Positions 36,539 to 49,200 of a stretch of 64,000 nucleotides of DNA are shown piece by piece. How positions within the stretch are numbered: the stretch's first letter is position 1; every line of letters begins with the position of its first letter. The translations under genes were made by a program, and so were the position numbers. The notes under the pieces were generated by a model. The model did no database searches and was not told where the DNA came from. It saw only the letters and a program-made list of their open reading frames with translations. Source of the stretch: Casuarina equisetifolia (lineage: Eukaryota; Streptophyta; Magnoliopsida; Fagales; Casuarinaceae); contig CM052361.1 of assembly GCA_028551475.1 (NCBI GenBank), positions 3,913,501 to 3,977,500 on the forward strand, given 5' to 3'.

Positions 36539-37740
36539 TGTCCTTGATGCTTGACAATGCATCATAGGTGCAGTACGAGTGGATGTCATTCATTATAATG
36601 AAAAGAAGACTCTGTAACTCTGTCTAGTAAAAAATAGTACCCTCTCTTTTTGCAGTGTGGTTGGACATACTTGGTCATGGATTTTATATGAAATGCTCAT
36701 CATTGTTCAGTATTTATTGCTCATTCTCCTGAGCAACTGTTCAAGATATATGGTCTTTCTGTAATCGCCGATCTTGTAATTATCTCCTCCTAATTCAACT
36801 GTCCCAAGTTGAATTGAATTAATTTGGTGTGGTGAAAAGAGAATGATCTTAAGTGTAAAAAAGTTTTCAAGAAAAGAAGTGAAACTCACAATTCCGTTCT
36901 AATGCCTCATGCTGAAGATGGTAGAATTATATTAAACATAGAAAATATATTTTTTTTCTCTTATGAACTAGTTTTAGATTGAAATTTAAGTTTTCTAATA
37001 TAATATCAAAGTTGAAATTATTTATTACAATTCTTATTCAACTTTAAGTTTTCAAATTACGTTTAATATATGAGTCATACTCAAATGATTATGAATATAT
37101 TTTTGATACCAAAGTGAGTACTATGTAACAAAAATGAAATCCTAATCAAATTAGAAGTTCATAAGACTAAAATTTGATGTCCCTTTTCAATAGGGATGGT
37201 TACTTATGCTTCAATCACGAAATTATTTGACAACACTCTCCCTTGCCTTATGTTTTATTAAATAATTATGAGTTTTATCCTAATATGATTAGATTTTGAA
37301 TTCTTAAAACAATTAGGTTTTGATTAATCAAATCTTAAATTTTATTTGAAAGAAAATAATAAAAAAATATTTATCCAAAAATCTTAATAATAACATAAAA
37401 CCTAATAATAAGAAATTAAAGTCTAAGACCGTCTTGTCCTTGTCCTAATAGAATATATATAAGATGACTTATATAAATAGGATGTTTGTATGAACCTGGA
37501 TTTGAAGTTGGACCTGAGTGAGTTTTTAGGAATGGACCCATGGAATCAAATTTAACAGAAAATAATTTAATTAAAATTATTGGGTGGTATAAAATTACAA
37601 AATTAAATTAAATTAAATTTAGTGTATGTCCTCGAGTTGTATTATTATTTTGGCAGGATATTCCCATAGTAACCAGGTTATAGACCGTAAAAGTTGCATA
37701 CGATAGCGAAGAAGACCCTTAAAGACTTCCGGTAGCTCTA
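36539..37740. other. SPIRAL1-like 3' UTR and AT-rich spacer
   Basis: 3' UTR probably runs to about 36700. The remainder is AT-rich, with no coding frame of note and no classifiable element. Confidence 0.5.
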
Positions 37741-37741
37741 A

Positions 37742-37771
37742 GGCCCAAGCCCGTGAACCTGCCTAGGGTTT
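37742..37771 (+). promoter_or_regulatory. Site II and telo-box motifs upstream of eIF3m
   Basis: GGCCCA at 37742-37747 and CTAGGGTTT (reverse-orientation telo-box) at 37763-37771 lie 105-134 bp before the eIF3m ATG. This pair is a known signature of plant ribosomal and translation-factor promoters. A pyrimidine-rich stretch follows, as in many leaders of such genes. Confidence 0.5.
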
Positions 37772-37875
37772 CTCTATCCTTCCCTGTCTTTCTCCTTCTC
37801 TCTCTTCCCTGCTGCACTCTGCTCTGCTGCAAAAGTCGGATTTGGAATTCTTGGCGGTTGGAGATAGCTTCAATA

Positions 37876-40800
37876 ATGACGACTGTTGTTCCCACCTCCG
37901 AGGAAGATCCCGCGCTCGCCGTCGTCAGATTCACTTCCGAGCTCGCCTGGGCCGATGCCGGTCCTGAGGTACTCGTCTCTTCGTACACACCTATGTGTGT
38001 TTGGATTTATACGGGAATATACGGATGTGGCTTGAAGATTTTGTATACTATGTGATTTGCTTTTGTTGATGTTCATCAAGTTAGGCGATTTAGATTGAAA
38101 CAATGCTTAATCAATTTGATGGTGGAAAAAATTGATTTATAGGCAATTAATCCGTTTGGTTACTGATGTAATTTGGGAATTACTGTATACTTTTGGCGTA
38201 GTAGGACTACAGGGTACGGTTGGCTATCTAATTGAAACTTCAGTATGGTTGAAATTGTGTATTTGGTGATGTGGACAGGTTGCGGAGCCACAAGTTACCA
38301 GACTTTGCATGGAAGCCCAAGAATGCATGGTAATGAACAAGTGGGTGGAGTTGGTTTCGCTGATGCTTACTTCTGCGGACTTAGTATTCTCAAAGGTGGC
38401 GGAGAAAGGTAGGGATAACTTTTCTTAAATAGTTTTTAGATTGCTTGTGGATGATTGATTGAAAGTATTGATTTTCTTAAAGGTGAAGCTCCATAGCATG
38501 TAGTGAATAATATGTGCTAAATGAATTTGCCATATATTGCTTGTCACGAGCTTCTCCCAAACAATGTGCTGGTGTGTAATCTGAGAACGAAGAGGATTTC
38601 AATCAGGTTTTTTTTCTGGGGAAGACGCACTTGTTTATCACATTTGCATAAGCTCTATTAGATGGTAGAAAGTCCTGAAATCAATGGATTCCGGGAAGGG
38701 GTTTTGAAATGGGTAATTATCAGGATGCACAGATACCCTGTGCTTGTCAGTACAGTTTACTTTTATTACAACTCCAAGACCATTTAGCGTTGCATGTCAT
38801 CTCTATCCATGTCAGAGGAGAGAGTACAAGAATTAGAGTTTATTGCTCCTTCCATTTTCTATCTTTACTTTTTTTTTTTAACTAACATGGTACATGGAAT
38901 TCAGTCTCACTGGAAGAATGGTTTGGATTCTTCAATTATTCGTTTTTGAATCATATGCCCCAACTTCGTTACATTCTGGCTTTGGGATGATACGTCCAGC
39001 TGTAACTTTTTTTGTAATTTTATGATTATTTTGAACATGTCTTCAGCATTTTAAGGCAAACATGATTGCACATTATGTAGTATATGCTGATTATTGTGAA
39101 TACTGTGGTGGCTGGTGTGAACGTAGTCAATCAATTTGAGTAGTATTCCTTGAGAGCTAAACTATAGACAGTGCTGCTTGTGTTTTAATGGATGTTTACT
39201 AATGTTATTATTCAAACAATTGTTGCTATCTTTCTCAGATCTTGAGTGCATTTTCACCGTTATCTGCAATCTTGTCACAAAGTCTGAAAGTCCAGATGAA
39301 GAGCTTGAAATGGCAAAACTTATATCTGGGAAGATTACTCAGCAATCAAACGATAAACCTGCATTGCGGTTAAAGATGTAATGTCATATTGTGATTTAAT
39401 TTTAGCATACAAGGATTCAAAAGCAGTTTTCTTATATTTGTTCCTTTTTCCTTCTAGTTTGTTCAATCTGTACAATCTACTGGAGAATCCATACAGTCAG
39501 TTCTATGTTTACATGAATGCTCTAACTTTGGCATTCAATGGGAAAGTCACTGAGTACATCATTCCTTCATTCAAAAAGATGGATAGCTTCCTCAAAGAGT
39601 GGAACATTGGGATATCGGATCAGCGAGAGCTCTTTCTCACCATCTCAAATGTATTGAAGGAAAATAAGAGGTATAAGAGATTTTTCTGTCACAAAGTGTT
39701 GAAATTAGTTCTACGTATATCCATTGGATAGGGAGTGATGTTGGTTCCAAGTACACTGCTGTATCTATAAATAAAAGTCTTGCCACTTTCTATCTCATCC
39801 TCATATTACTATTGAAGCTTTACTATTAGCTTTTCTGAATCTTTTTCTTTCCCCCCCTAAATTCTAGCATGGCAAAGGACTCTTTCAAATTCCTGACAAA
39901 GTACTTGACAACTTTCTCTGGGGAAGATGCATATAAAATGAACGAAGCCAAGGAAGAAGCTATACGTGCAATTGTGGATTTTGTGAGGACACCGGACATG
40001 TTTCAGGTATCATATGGTTATGGAACTCCAAAGGCTTTATTAGATACTAAGGTTGTAGGTATCTTGCTTTATCTGGCTATATGTTCTATGTCCATAAATT
40101 ATATGCATTATGAATATAGTATTTTGTTTTATATAAGCTCTCCTATCTATTGGTCTGATAAATATTTTTCCTGGTAGCTAAGTGATTTATGAATATTCTT
40201 GGTCTCAGAGAGAAGGAAAAGTTTTGTATCTTGTTATGTACTAATAGAACCTTATGAATCTTCTACTATTTTATAGTTACAAAATTTGAAACCATGTGGA
40301 GGGGTTAAAAATTTAGTTTGTCACTCTTTAAGATATGCTGTATTATCAGTATTGAAGCATATGCTTGATTTCTCTAAGGATCTGACCAAATTTTAGACAT
40401 AGTTTATTCAATATGGTTTTATGGCATACTCGCGTTTTTTGGCCTTTCCAAGTTGCTTAAACGTAAGCATGCCTTCCATGTTCTTTATTTACTTTATGTG
40501 GATTTCAGTCTGTGTTTTTGAGCTAATGAAATTGACTTTTATTGCTTCGTTGCAGTGTGATTTGCTAGATATGCCTGCTGTAGGGCAGTTGGAGAAGGAT
40601 CCCAAATACGCATTGGTATATCAGCTTCTCAAAATCTTTCTGACTCAGAGGCTTGATGCCTACCTGGAGTTTCATGCTGCAAATTCTACATTGCTTAAAA
40701 GCTATGGTAAAACTTTCAGTATTCTGTAAATTATTTGAAGTAAGCTTTATCAAACTCCAAATAGCTTAAAGTTTTTTTTCCTAATATGATCCTTGCAATG

Positions 40801-41664
40801 GCTTAGGTCTTGTCCATGAAGACTGTATCACAAAGATGCGGTTGATGTCATTGGTGGATCTTGCGTCTGATGAATCTGGCCAGATTCCATATGCTCTTAT
40901 TAGAGATACACTCAGAGTAATTCTCTTTTACCTCCCTAGTGTTGACGTTTTACTTTTGCAATTGAATTAATTTATTGGTCTGTGGTGCAGGTTAATGATG
41001 ATGAGGTGGAACTGTGGGTTGTTAAAGCAATAACTCTTAAGTTACTTGACTGTAAAATGGATCAGATGAATCAACTCGTGATTGTGAGGTATACTTATAA
41101 CTCTCTCTCTCTCTCTCTCTTTCTTTCTGTCTGGCTTCAATTATAGCAACGTATGACTTTGGTGCTTGGCTCTGATCTGGGGTTAATGGTCATCTATAAC
41201 CAGTCAATTTCCTGTTTAACTAACAATTTGTGTTGGATATGCAGTCGTTCCACTGAGCGTGTGTTTGGACAGCAACAGTGGGAAACACTTAGAACAAAGC
41301 TTGCAGCATGGCGGGTAAGACTTCCCCATTTTTCTTTGAAATAAATATGCCCCCTCTATCATTCAGTTGCAGAGTTAAAAAGTTTGGTTTGTTGCTGAAC
41401 GGGTCAATTTGATTTCTGATTACTAATTAAAAGTAATGTTGTTAAATTGAATTATTTTTGATAATGTTGGCTTTCTTAAGGTTTGCTTCTCTAGTGTGTA
41501 TTTAGGCTAGATTATCATTTTGTCCATGAATGTGGACTAAATATTGCCAGTGTATGACTTGTTTCCATTCCCAGGGTAATATTTCCGGTGTCATCAGCAC
41601 CATTCAAGCTAACAGGATCACCGAAGATGGTTCACAGGCAATGCAAGGCTTGACAATTCGTTAA
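37876..41664 (+). CDS. EIF3M: Translation initiation factor eIF3 subunit m
   Basis: Ten exons: 37876-37968, 38279-38408, 39239-39377, 39458-39670, 39868-40006, 40556-40706, 40807-40916, 40991-41088, 41245-41314 and 41575-41664. Phases agree throughout and give 410 residues, typical for the subunit. eIF3m is a PCI-domain subunit of the eIF3 core that helps recruit mRNA to the 40S subunit in the cytoplasm. Seen: an N-terminal helical region with WADAGPEVAEPQVTRLC, a middle stretch including LRLKILFNLYNLLENPYSQF, and a C-terminal PCI domain with YLEFHAANSTLLKSYGLVHE, MRLMSLVDLAS and QQQWETLRTKLAAWRGNI. The protein ends AMQGLTIR. A CT microsatellite lies in intron 8. No oddities were found. Confidence 0.96.
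41100..41121 (+). repeat. (CT)n microsatellite in eIF3m intron 8
   Basis: About ten CT units starting 12 bp after the end of exon 8. It leaves the donor site intact. Confidence 0.9.
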
Positions 41665-42049
41665 TGTGTTGATATTGTTATTATTTTCTTCTTTGTATCA
41701 GCATGTAGTCTTAAGACTTATTATGAGATAGCCAAGACAGTAGATGCGTTGATTCCCATTTTCAGTTTGGGATCGAAGACCTAAAGCGATTGGAAATTTT
41801 GATGTGATGTCGTTTTAAACCACGGTTCTTTGTCATCCTACCTATGCCATACGTTGTACCGACGTAAGAACCAGATCTTGGTACATGTGCTCCCTACCTT
41901 TGCTACAAATCATCACAAGATCTCACATTTCAGTTGCTACGCGCTCGAGTAGCAAAACTTAGCAGGACGATTTATGGTGAAATCATCTAATAACCACGCT
42001 AAATTCTTCTTCTTCGGTTGTCCTTTCTTGATAGTAAGTTTAATAACAG

Positions 42050-43130
42050 CTATCTGCCCACAAAGGCATAACAAGTCACAGGATTGATCAAACGTTGGCC
42101 TCTCTCTCGTTCAAAACCCTCATAACCTTTGACTGGATACGTACGATGGCCCCTACAAATTTCTTGAGACAAGATCCATGAAACAACAGTTGAATCCGTA
42201 TTTCTTCCGAAATTTGAGTATATAAATGACTTCCTCAACTCTTTGCATGATTCTGTAAGAACTGTAAAAGCATGGCCATCAAAATATGATGGTAGGATTG
42301 AAGATGCCAATAAAACCACTTCCCTACCTCAAATTGGAATTCTGTTCTTCTATCATAACTTTTTTTTTTTTTTTTCCGTCTTATTATGGGCTGCCTTTAG
42401 ATTTTCCCTAATCAGCTTGAGCACTACTTCACATTTCTGTAACTTATTGTTAACAAATTCTACCCTTGAGGTTCCTGAAACATAAGATAGTAGCGTTGGT
42501 GGAGGGTATTATGACAATATTTAGCCCATACAATCCATTAGGACTCCTGCAAAACACCTCCAGTACATTTTGATAGACTTGTTTATCACTTCTATTTGTA
42601 CATTTGTTTTGTGGATGGTATGCTGAGAAAAACCTAAAGCTTATGCCTTCCAGCAGAAACATTTCCTTCCAAAACACACTGGTAACTTTTGACCCTCTGT
42701 CACAAAAGACCTGGGCATTCCGTAAAACTAGAAAATTTCATTAAAGAACGCTTGAGCTATGGATACAACCGTGAAACCGTGGGTCAAAGGGATGAACTGG
42801 GCATCTTTGGAAAGTTTGTAAATGACCATCATTGAATTTTTCCTATGCGACAATGGGAGACCATCAACCAAGTCCATGGACACATAGGTTCATATTTCTT
42901 CAGGTACCAGAAGGGGTTGCAGTAAGTCAGGTAGGGATATATTCATCCATCTGTTCTCTTAGCATATTTAAAGAGACATTTGGGCCGGAAGTAATCCACA
43001 ATTATTTACGGAATAGCTTTTACAAGGAAGAACCCTTTTTGGTTTATCTGGATTTTGTTTGCCTCCTAACATCTGAGAAGTTACAAGGGTTGTATACAAA
43101 TGATAGATCTACCTAGGAAAAGCTTAGCTT
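42050..43130 (-). mobile_element. Decayed Ty3/gypsy integrase fragment
   Basis: On the minus strand, short stretches read like gypsy integrase: an LSKDAQFIPLTHGFTV segment, FWKEMFLLEGISFRF and SAYHPQNKC. They lie in the order expected for the core domain, with a possible C-terminal remnant down to about 42050. No LTRs, RT or target duplication were found. It is an old fragment with many breaks, sitting between the convergent 3' ends of eIF3m and the ABC transporter. Ends are approximate. Confidence 0.75.
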
Positions 43131-43207
43131 CTGAATTTTAATGAAGTGGTCTCTCTTGTTCCTTCCAAATTCATTTAGCCCACTTGGAGTTGAAAGTTAT
43201 TTCAAAC

Positions 43208-46200
43208 TTAGAGTTCAGTCTTCGGGGCTTGTAGCTGCCTCTTCACTAACGCAGTGTAAATTCCGTCCTGGCTGAGTAGCTCGTCGTGGGTGCCGCTTTC
43301 AGCTATCTGCCCGTCTGCAATGACGGCAACAGTATCTGCACTTTTGACAGTAGAAAGCCTGTGTGCTATGACAAGAACAGTCCTGCCTCTCATGAGAGAA
43401 TCCATGGCATCCTATACATAACATTAGGAAAATGGTTAATGGATATGCTTAGTAAATAGAACAACTAAAATCTCTTCAATGTATAAGATATGTAAGGTAA
43501 GAGGGTATCGTCTCTTTCTTCATGAATCCGTCTTCATTTTGTTATGTAAGGAAAGGTTTAGGGCAAGGATCAACGTTTGAGTATGCAACTTCAACCTCCG
43601 CTAGAAACGAATTACATTCTGAAACTCTAAATCATTCTTGTTGCATATCCAGTTAGTTAAATCAGGGGCAGCCGAGAGAAATGTAAACATTCATTCAAGA
43701 AAGTTGAGCTGCACCATGGGGTTCAATGACCAAATAAAAGTAGACTGTTTGTTTTCCATTAATCAGAAGAAGAAGAAGAACAGTAAGAACGATCAATGAA
43801 TAGATTGGAAGAAACTGAAGGTACTTTTGAGCGGAAGGGTGGGGGAGATTCTGAAGACTCTGAATCTACACTAAAACTAAGGAGAACTTCATAAAGGATG
43901 AAAAGAAACAAGGATAATTTCGAAATCAAAGTTGGATATAAAAACTAAATCAGAAAGCACAGGTCTAGCATGTCATCAGCTTATATATGCAACAACGAGT
44001 ACTTTCAAATCCATCTGTAAATCTTTACCTGGACAAGGTATTCACTCTCAGCATCAAGAGCACTTGTGGCTTCATCCAGTAGCAGAACTCTTGGGTTCAT
44101 CATTAGTGCTCTCGCAATTGCTACTCTTTGTTTTTGGCCTCCTGAAAGCCTCAGTCCACGTTCTCCGACAACAGTTTGATACTTTTCTGGGAACTTGTCT
44201 ATGAATTCATGGGCATTAGCCATTTTCTGGAACATTTATCTCTTTATCAGTATAAGTGGAGAAAGTAAAGACTTGAAGAGGATCATTTGTTCATTAGGGA
44301 AAAAAAAAGAAGGATTAAACTCACGGCTGCATTTTCTATGTCAGAAAAGCTTGCTTTTCCATTGAACCCATACGCAATGTTTTCTTCTAAAGAGCAATTA
44401 AAAAGAATAGGCTCCTGGCTCACAATACTTATCTGTAAAACATAGAAATGTAAGGTGTCAAGGCAATCAAGTGATTCTATTATATTCTGTGGTTAGACAT
44501 CATAAATGAAGAGAATGCTATCAATAGAAGAAGAATTTACATTTATCCTCCCAAGGATTAAGAACAACTTTGCATGTACCAGAGGGAAAAACGACACTAT
44601 TCCTTACACATCCACAAACTAATACTTAACCCATCACTTCTGTCACAAAAGTCAAATGAAAACAATTTCCCCTCTTTTCACTGCTACATTATATACTTTT
44701 TTGGCATTCATTCCACGAGAGCTGAGAAAAAGTGCTTTAACTTTCATTGTCAGTTATCATTCTTTTGCAGATTCAAGCCAATGAAATGAAATCATTCTCT
44801 GTTCATAGGTACGTAATCTACTTTAATAGGTATATTTTTATATTCCATTCCTCCTGATCAGTTTAAGAGAAATTCCCATTGCCATAGGTGGTTACAGGTC
44901 AAGAATTGAGTTAATGAAAATGGTGCCAGCATCTGACATGGGAGTCCAAAGATCTAGATCATTGTGGTTTAGCTGCCCAACCAGTGCCAGAAGATCAAGG
45001 AAGTCAGTGTCCTCGTGACAAGGGACCCAGCAACCAAAGTCAACTGATTTCAGGAAAGAACTTGCTTAGACAGAGAAGATTGTCCAAGGGAAAATTTCAT
45101 CATTTAAAATTTGGTGATTTTTGTTCATTACGTTTCCTAGTTCCAGTGATTTTGGTAAACATATTATTGATTGTAAGGATTGGAAGCAGTTCAATGGGAT
45201 TCTAATCTTCAGTAAATGCTTATAACTTCCGTGCTGGCTGTATAAAGAAGGCAGCTCTCATCTCAATACAGAATTTTCATTGCAAGTAATAGACAAGCAA
45301 AGACATTCTACTAAACCTTACTATATTATAAATGCATGAGCAGAATAATATCCACCAAACAAAATTACCTTCCTATGAAGATGTTCATGTGATATTTCCA
45401 CAAGTGGAACCCCATTCAGCAAAATCTTTCCTTTGAGAGGGTCATAGAACCTCTCAATTAAGTGAGCTATTGTTGTCTGCAATAGAGGATAAATGACATC
45501 AGCATTCAGAAAAATCATTTCACACTAAGCAAAAAGAATACCATAGAAAATGAATATGAAAACTTAAGGATAATATCAATACTTTTCCACCACCACTGGG
45601 ACCGACAAGAGCCACTTTTGAACCAGGCCTCAGTTTTAACGTTATTCCCTGCAATTCAGAAAGTGATCATAGATGAATTCATTTGCAGCGATGGAGAATT
45701 TTTCTCTAGGTCAAGGTCATGAGGGAAATTTGTGCAAATGTAAATGTTTATTCCATGGAAAGGAATTGAAGGACACGCAATATAAGGACAAAAATGGTTA
45801 TTTAGAATTAAATGATGTAGATATGTAAGGAAGTCCATAAAACAAATTTAAATTTGTTGAGCAGAATATCTTATGGATGCTTTGATATTTAATATATTCA
45901 TTTTATTAAGAACACTACAAAGAGTAATTATGTTTAAAGATTTTGAAATATATGATTCAGATCATCCATAATATTTGCATACCAATTAAATGGTGGATTT
46001 GTTCATCACAAATGATAAATAGGAAAGAAAAACGGATTAAAGGTGGGAGAAAGTAAAATCCAAATACTAAGAACTGGTAGCAGCCCAATACAATTAGTAA
46101 CCACTAGAGCGTGCTCTCTGTGTTGCATTTTCGCACGAGGTAAGCAGAGGACTAAGACCTTAAATCCCAGGACCTTAAATGCAGGTTCAGAACTATGACC

Positions 46201-49200
46201 AACTCTAACCATAAAAGCTATATTACAGCGCAAACCATAACCATGTAGATGAGGAAGGGGGATTTTCAGATTTTTGGAAGGGGCCTTGGCAATCTGGCTG
46301 GGTTTTCAAATGCTTAGCAACGTCAGTAATCGTGCATGCTTATAATTCCAATGTAAACAAAGGAAGAAAATCTGAAAGAAAAAAAGAAAAAAAGAAAAAG
46401 ATAAAACCACACTATGCTAAGCATATTCTTAGATTGGGTTGAAATGTTTATGACCATTAAATAGCAAAAAGCTAAGAATATAATCTACTTCTGATTCATT
46501 CTATAACTTAAACTGAAGTGAGATTTATGTGCAACAGAAGGCTTAATTGAACCTGAAAATTCCATACTTGTGATGATTAAAAATGGATCTTCAGTTAATA
46601 GTGTGGTCAATCCTAAAGCATGAAATGTGAAATCAATAAAGCGGACTCAACAGTCAAAATATATATGCAAATTGATGCTATCATCTAGGTTGCAAGAAAG
46701 CAAGTCTCAGTATTACCTTAAGTACCATGTGACTTGGGCGAGAAGGGTAAGAAAACCAGACATCATCTAATTCCACATCCCCATCAGGATCTCTGCAATC
46801 ATTAGCTTCCACATTACTTCAGAATAATACAACTTCAATCTCAACAAAAGGATAAAAGAATGAGGTATTGCAACTAACTGACCCAATAGGGCATTTATCT
46901 CCTGGTTTTGGCATGTTTGAGACACGATCGATGAGCTGAAAAACTCTCCTGCTTGCTCCTGCAGCTTTCATAGCTGTTGTATATAATCCTGATAAAGAAG
47001 ATACCGACGAACCAACTGCAAACAGAGACATTTAGCAATTTTGTAAGGTTTTAGTTGCCATAAAGCTTTCACAGAAACAGCAAAAGAAAGAACGTAAGGT
47101 GTTTTACACAATAACAAAGCAGAGCCCTGATAGAAGTCATATAGCTGGTAACATTAATCAAACTAGAAGAGCCCCTTTGCATTTCAAAAAATTTGAGTCT
47201 TGAACTATTTAGAACAGACACATCTCACATTTGACTGCTTTCAATATTATTTAGAAAACAGTATATTACTCGTAGACTTTTCCACAAATGAGGCTATAAC
47301 TCTCACCCAATTATGTCTAGGATGAAAGCTAAACTCCAAAGTGCTTTACCATGACAGCTACAGTTAAAGGGCCACAGACAATGAGGAATTTACCTGTTAG
47401 GCTATAAAGAATGAAGGATGTAAGAGAGCCTGTAGTCATCGAGCCTGTTATTGTCAAATAAGCTCCATAAACCACCACCACAATGACGGATAATGTGGAT
47501 GCGGCATTCAGTCCTCCAAAAAATATACCAACTACTCTCTGTTGCAGAAAGGAAAACCTTAAAGGCTCAGAAACTCTCTCAAATATATGCACTCACATTC
47601 CAAAACTAATTTGTCAAGGAACTCACAGATTGTCTGAGGCCAAGCTTCAATGTCTCATCAACCTTTTCTGAGTAATTTGAAATTGCATAAGCTTCTTGAG
47701 CAAAGGATCTCACTGTTCTGATAGCCCCAAAAGATTCCTAAAAGACAATAATGATCAGGAAAAAGCACGACTTTCTTAATAATAATAATAGTAACAAAAA
47801 GAAGTTTGACTAACATTCCTAAATGTTCTACTTGTCTAGAACCAATTTATCGTCAGTAAACATAAGACAACAGAAGTAAGAGGAGCACAGTCACAAATCA
47901 GTTCAGAACTACTTGTGAGTTGAAAAATCCTTTTCTTCTCTTTTCATCTTCTTTAACTGTGTCCCTTACCTTAGTATCCTAATCCAGTTAGTGAACTTAA
48001 AACTTGTGTTCTCAGTGGAGTTACTAATTCCTCTCCAATTCCCTGCATAGATTGTATAATGAAATTCATAAAAATAGCTCCTTTATCTTTCCTTAATCCA
48101 GTCTAAACTTGATAGAACTCTTTGATGCATTTGGCCTAATACCTTCTTGCTGCCCTTTACCCCATCCTTGCCATAAAACTCATCATAATCTTAAGTTTAG
48201 CCTCTTAAACTGACCTCTGGTTACTTTTTTGCCACCTAATCTTTTCCAGATGCAAAGATTTATGCTACAAAATAGCTAGCAATGTATGAATATGCATGGT
48301 CCCAAGTTCATGAATAAACAAAGGGCAATACAAATTTCAGATTCTGGTCACAAACCTCTGCGATTGAGGCAGCTCCTGCTGCTGCAGCTTGAGTTGTGTG
48401 TGAAAGTTCACGAAGATAGCGCCCAAATTTTCGAACAGCAATGGAAATGAGTGGCACTACGGCCAAAGACAACACTGAGCAGGAAGAGACATCTCCATAA
48501 GCAAAGTTGGTACAAATCACAATGAGCATTATGTTAAAGCGAACACAAATCTATTACATGTCAACTTCCATGAAGATGAGAACATAAAAGCAACGCCGAT
48601 AAATGCAGTTGTTAGATTTCGAAGTGCCTCAGAAAGATTGGTAGTTGCCGCATTCTTTATAATCTGTGTGTCTTCTGACAGCCTGCTCAGGAGTTCCCCT
48701 GTTCGAGTAACATCATAAAATGCAATTTCCTGTTGAACCATGTAGGATCGCCCATAAGAATTGGTATTCAGACTTCCGTGTCAATAGTAGCTAGAGAACA
48801 AGAATTGCTTGGTAATTGGTGTCTGAAATTAACTTCTACGGGTTCTAGTATTGCTCAAGCTGCCAAACTTGAAACTTACACAAAAAACTCTTTAGTAGTT
48901 TGAAAATCTCTGCAGCATAATCCCTTGATTGAGAACCCAATAAACCAATCTATATAGTGATTTAGAGATGATATACATGTTAAGTGTGTTTTTAGTCTAA
49001 GAATCGTTGTGTCTAACCTGATTGATAAGGTGACTGAATAAGTCCTTTCTCAAACGGGCTACAACCCTTTCACTGGCAGAGGAAAACAACCATGCTCGAA
49101 GTGCAGTGCACAGAGAACTGAAAAATTGAAAAAATACAAAAGTTTATTAACAACTAACAACACAGAAGCAGTATAAGCTCTTCAAATATGAAACAAGGAT

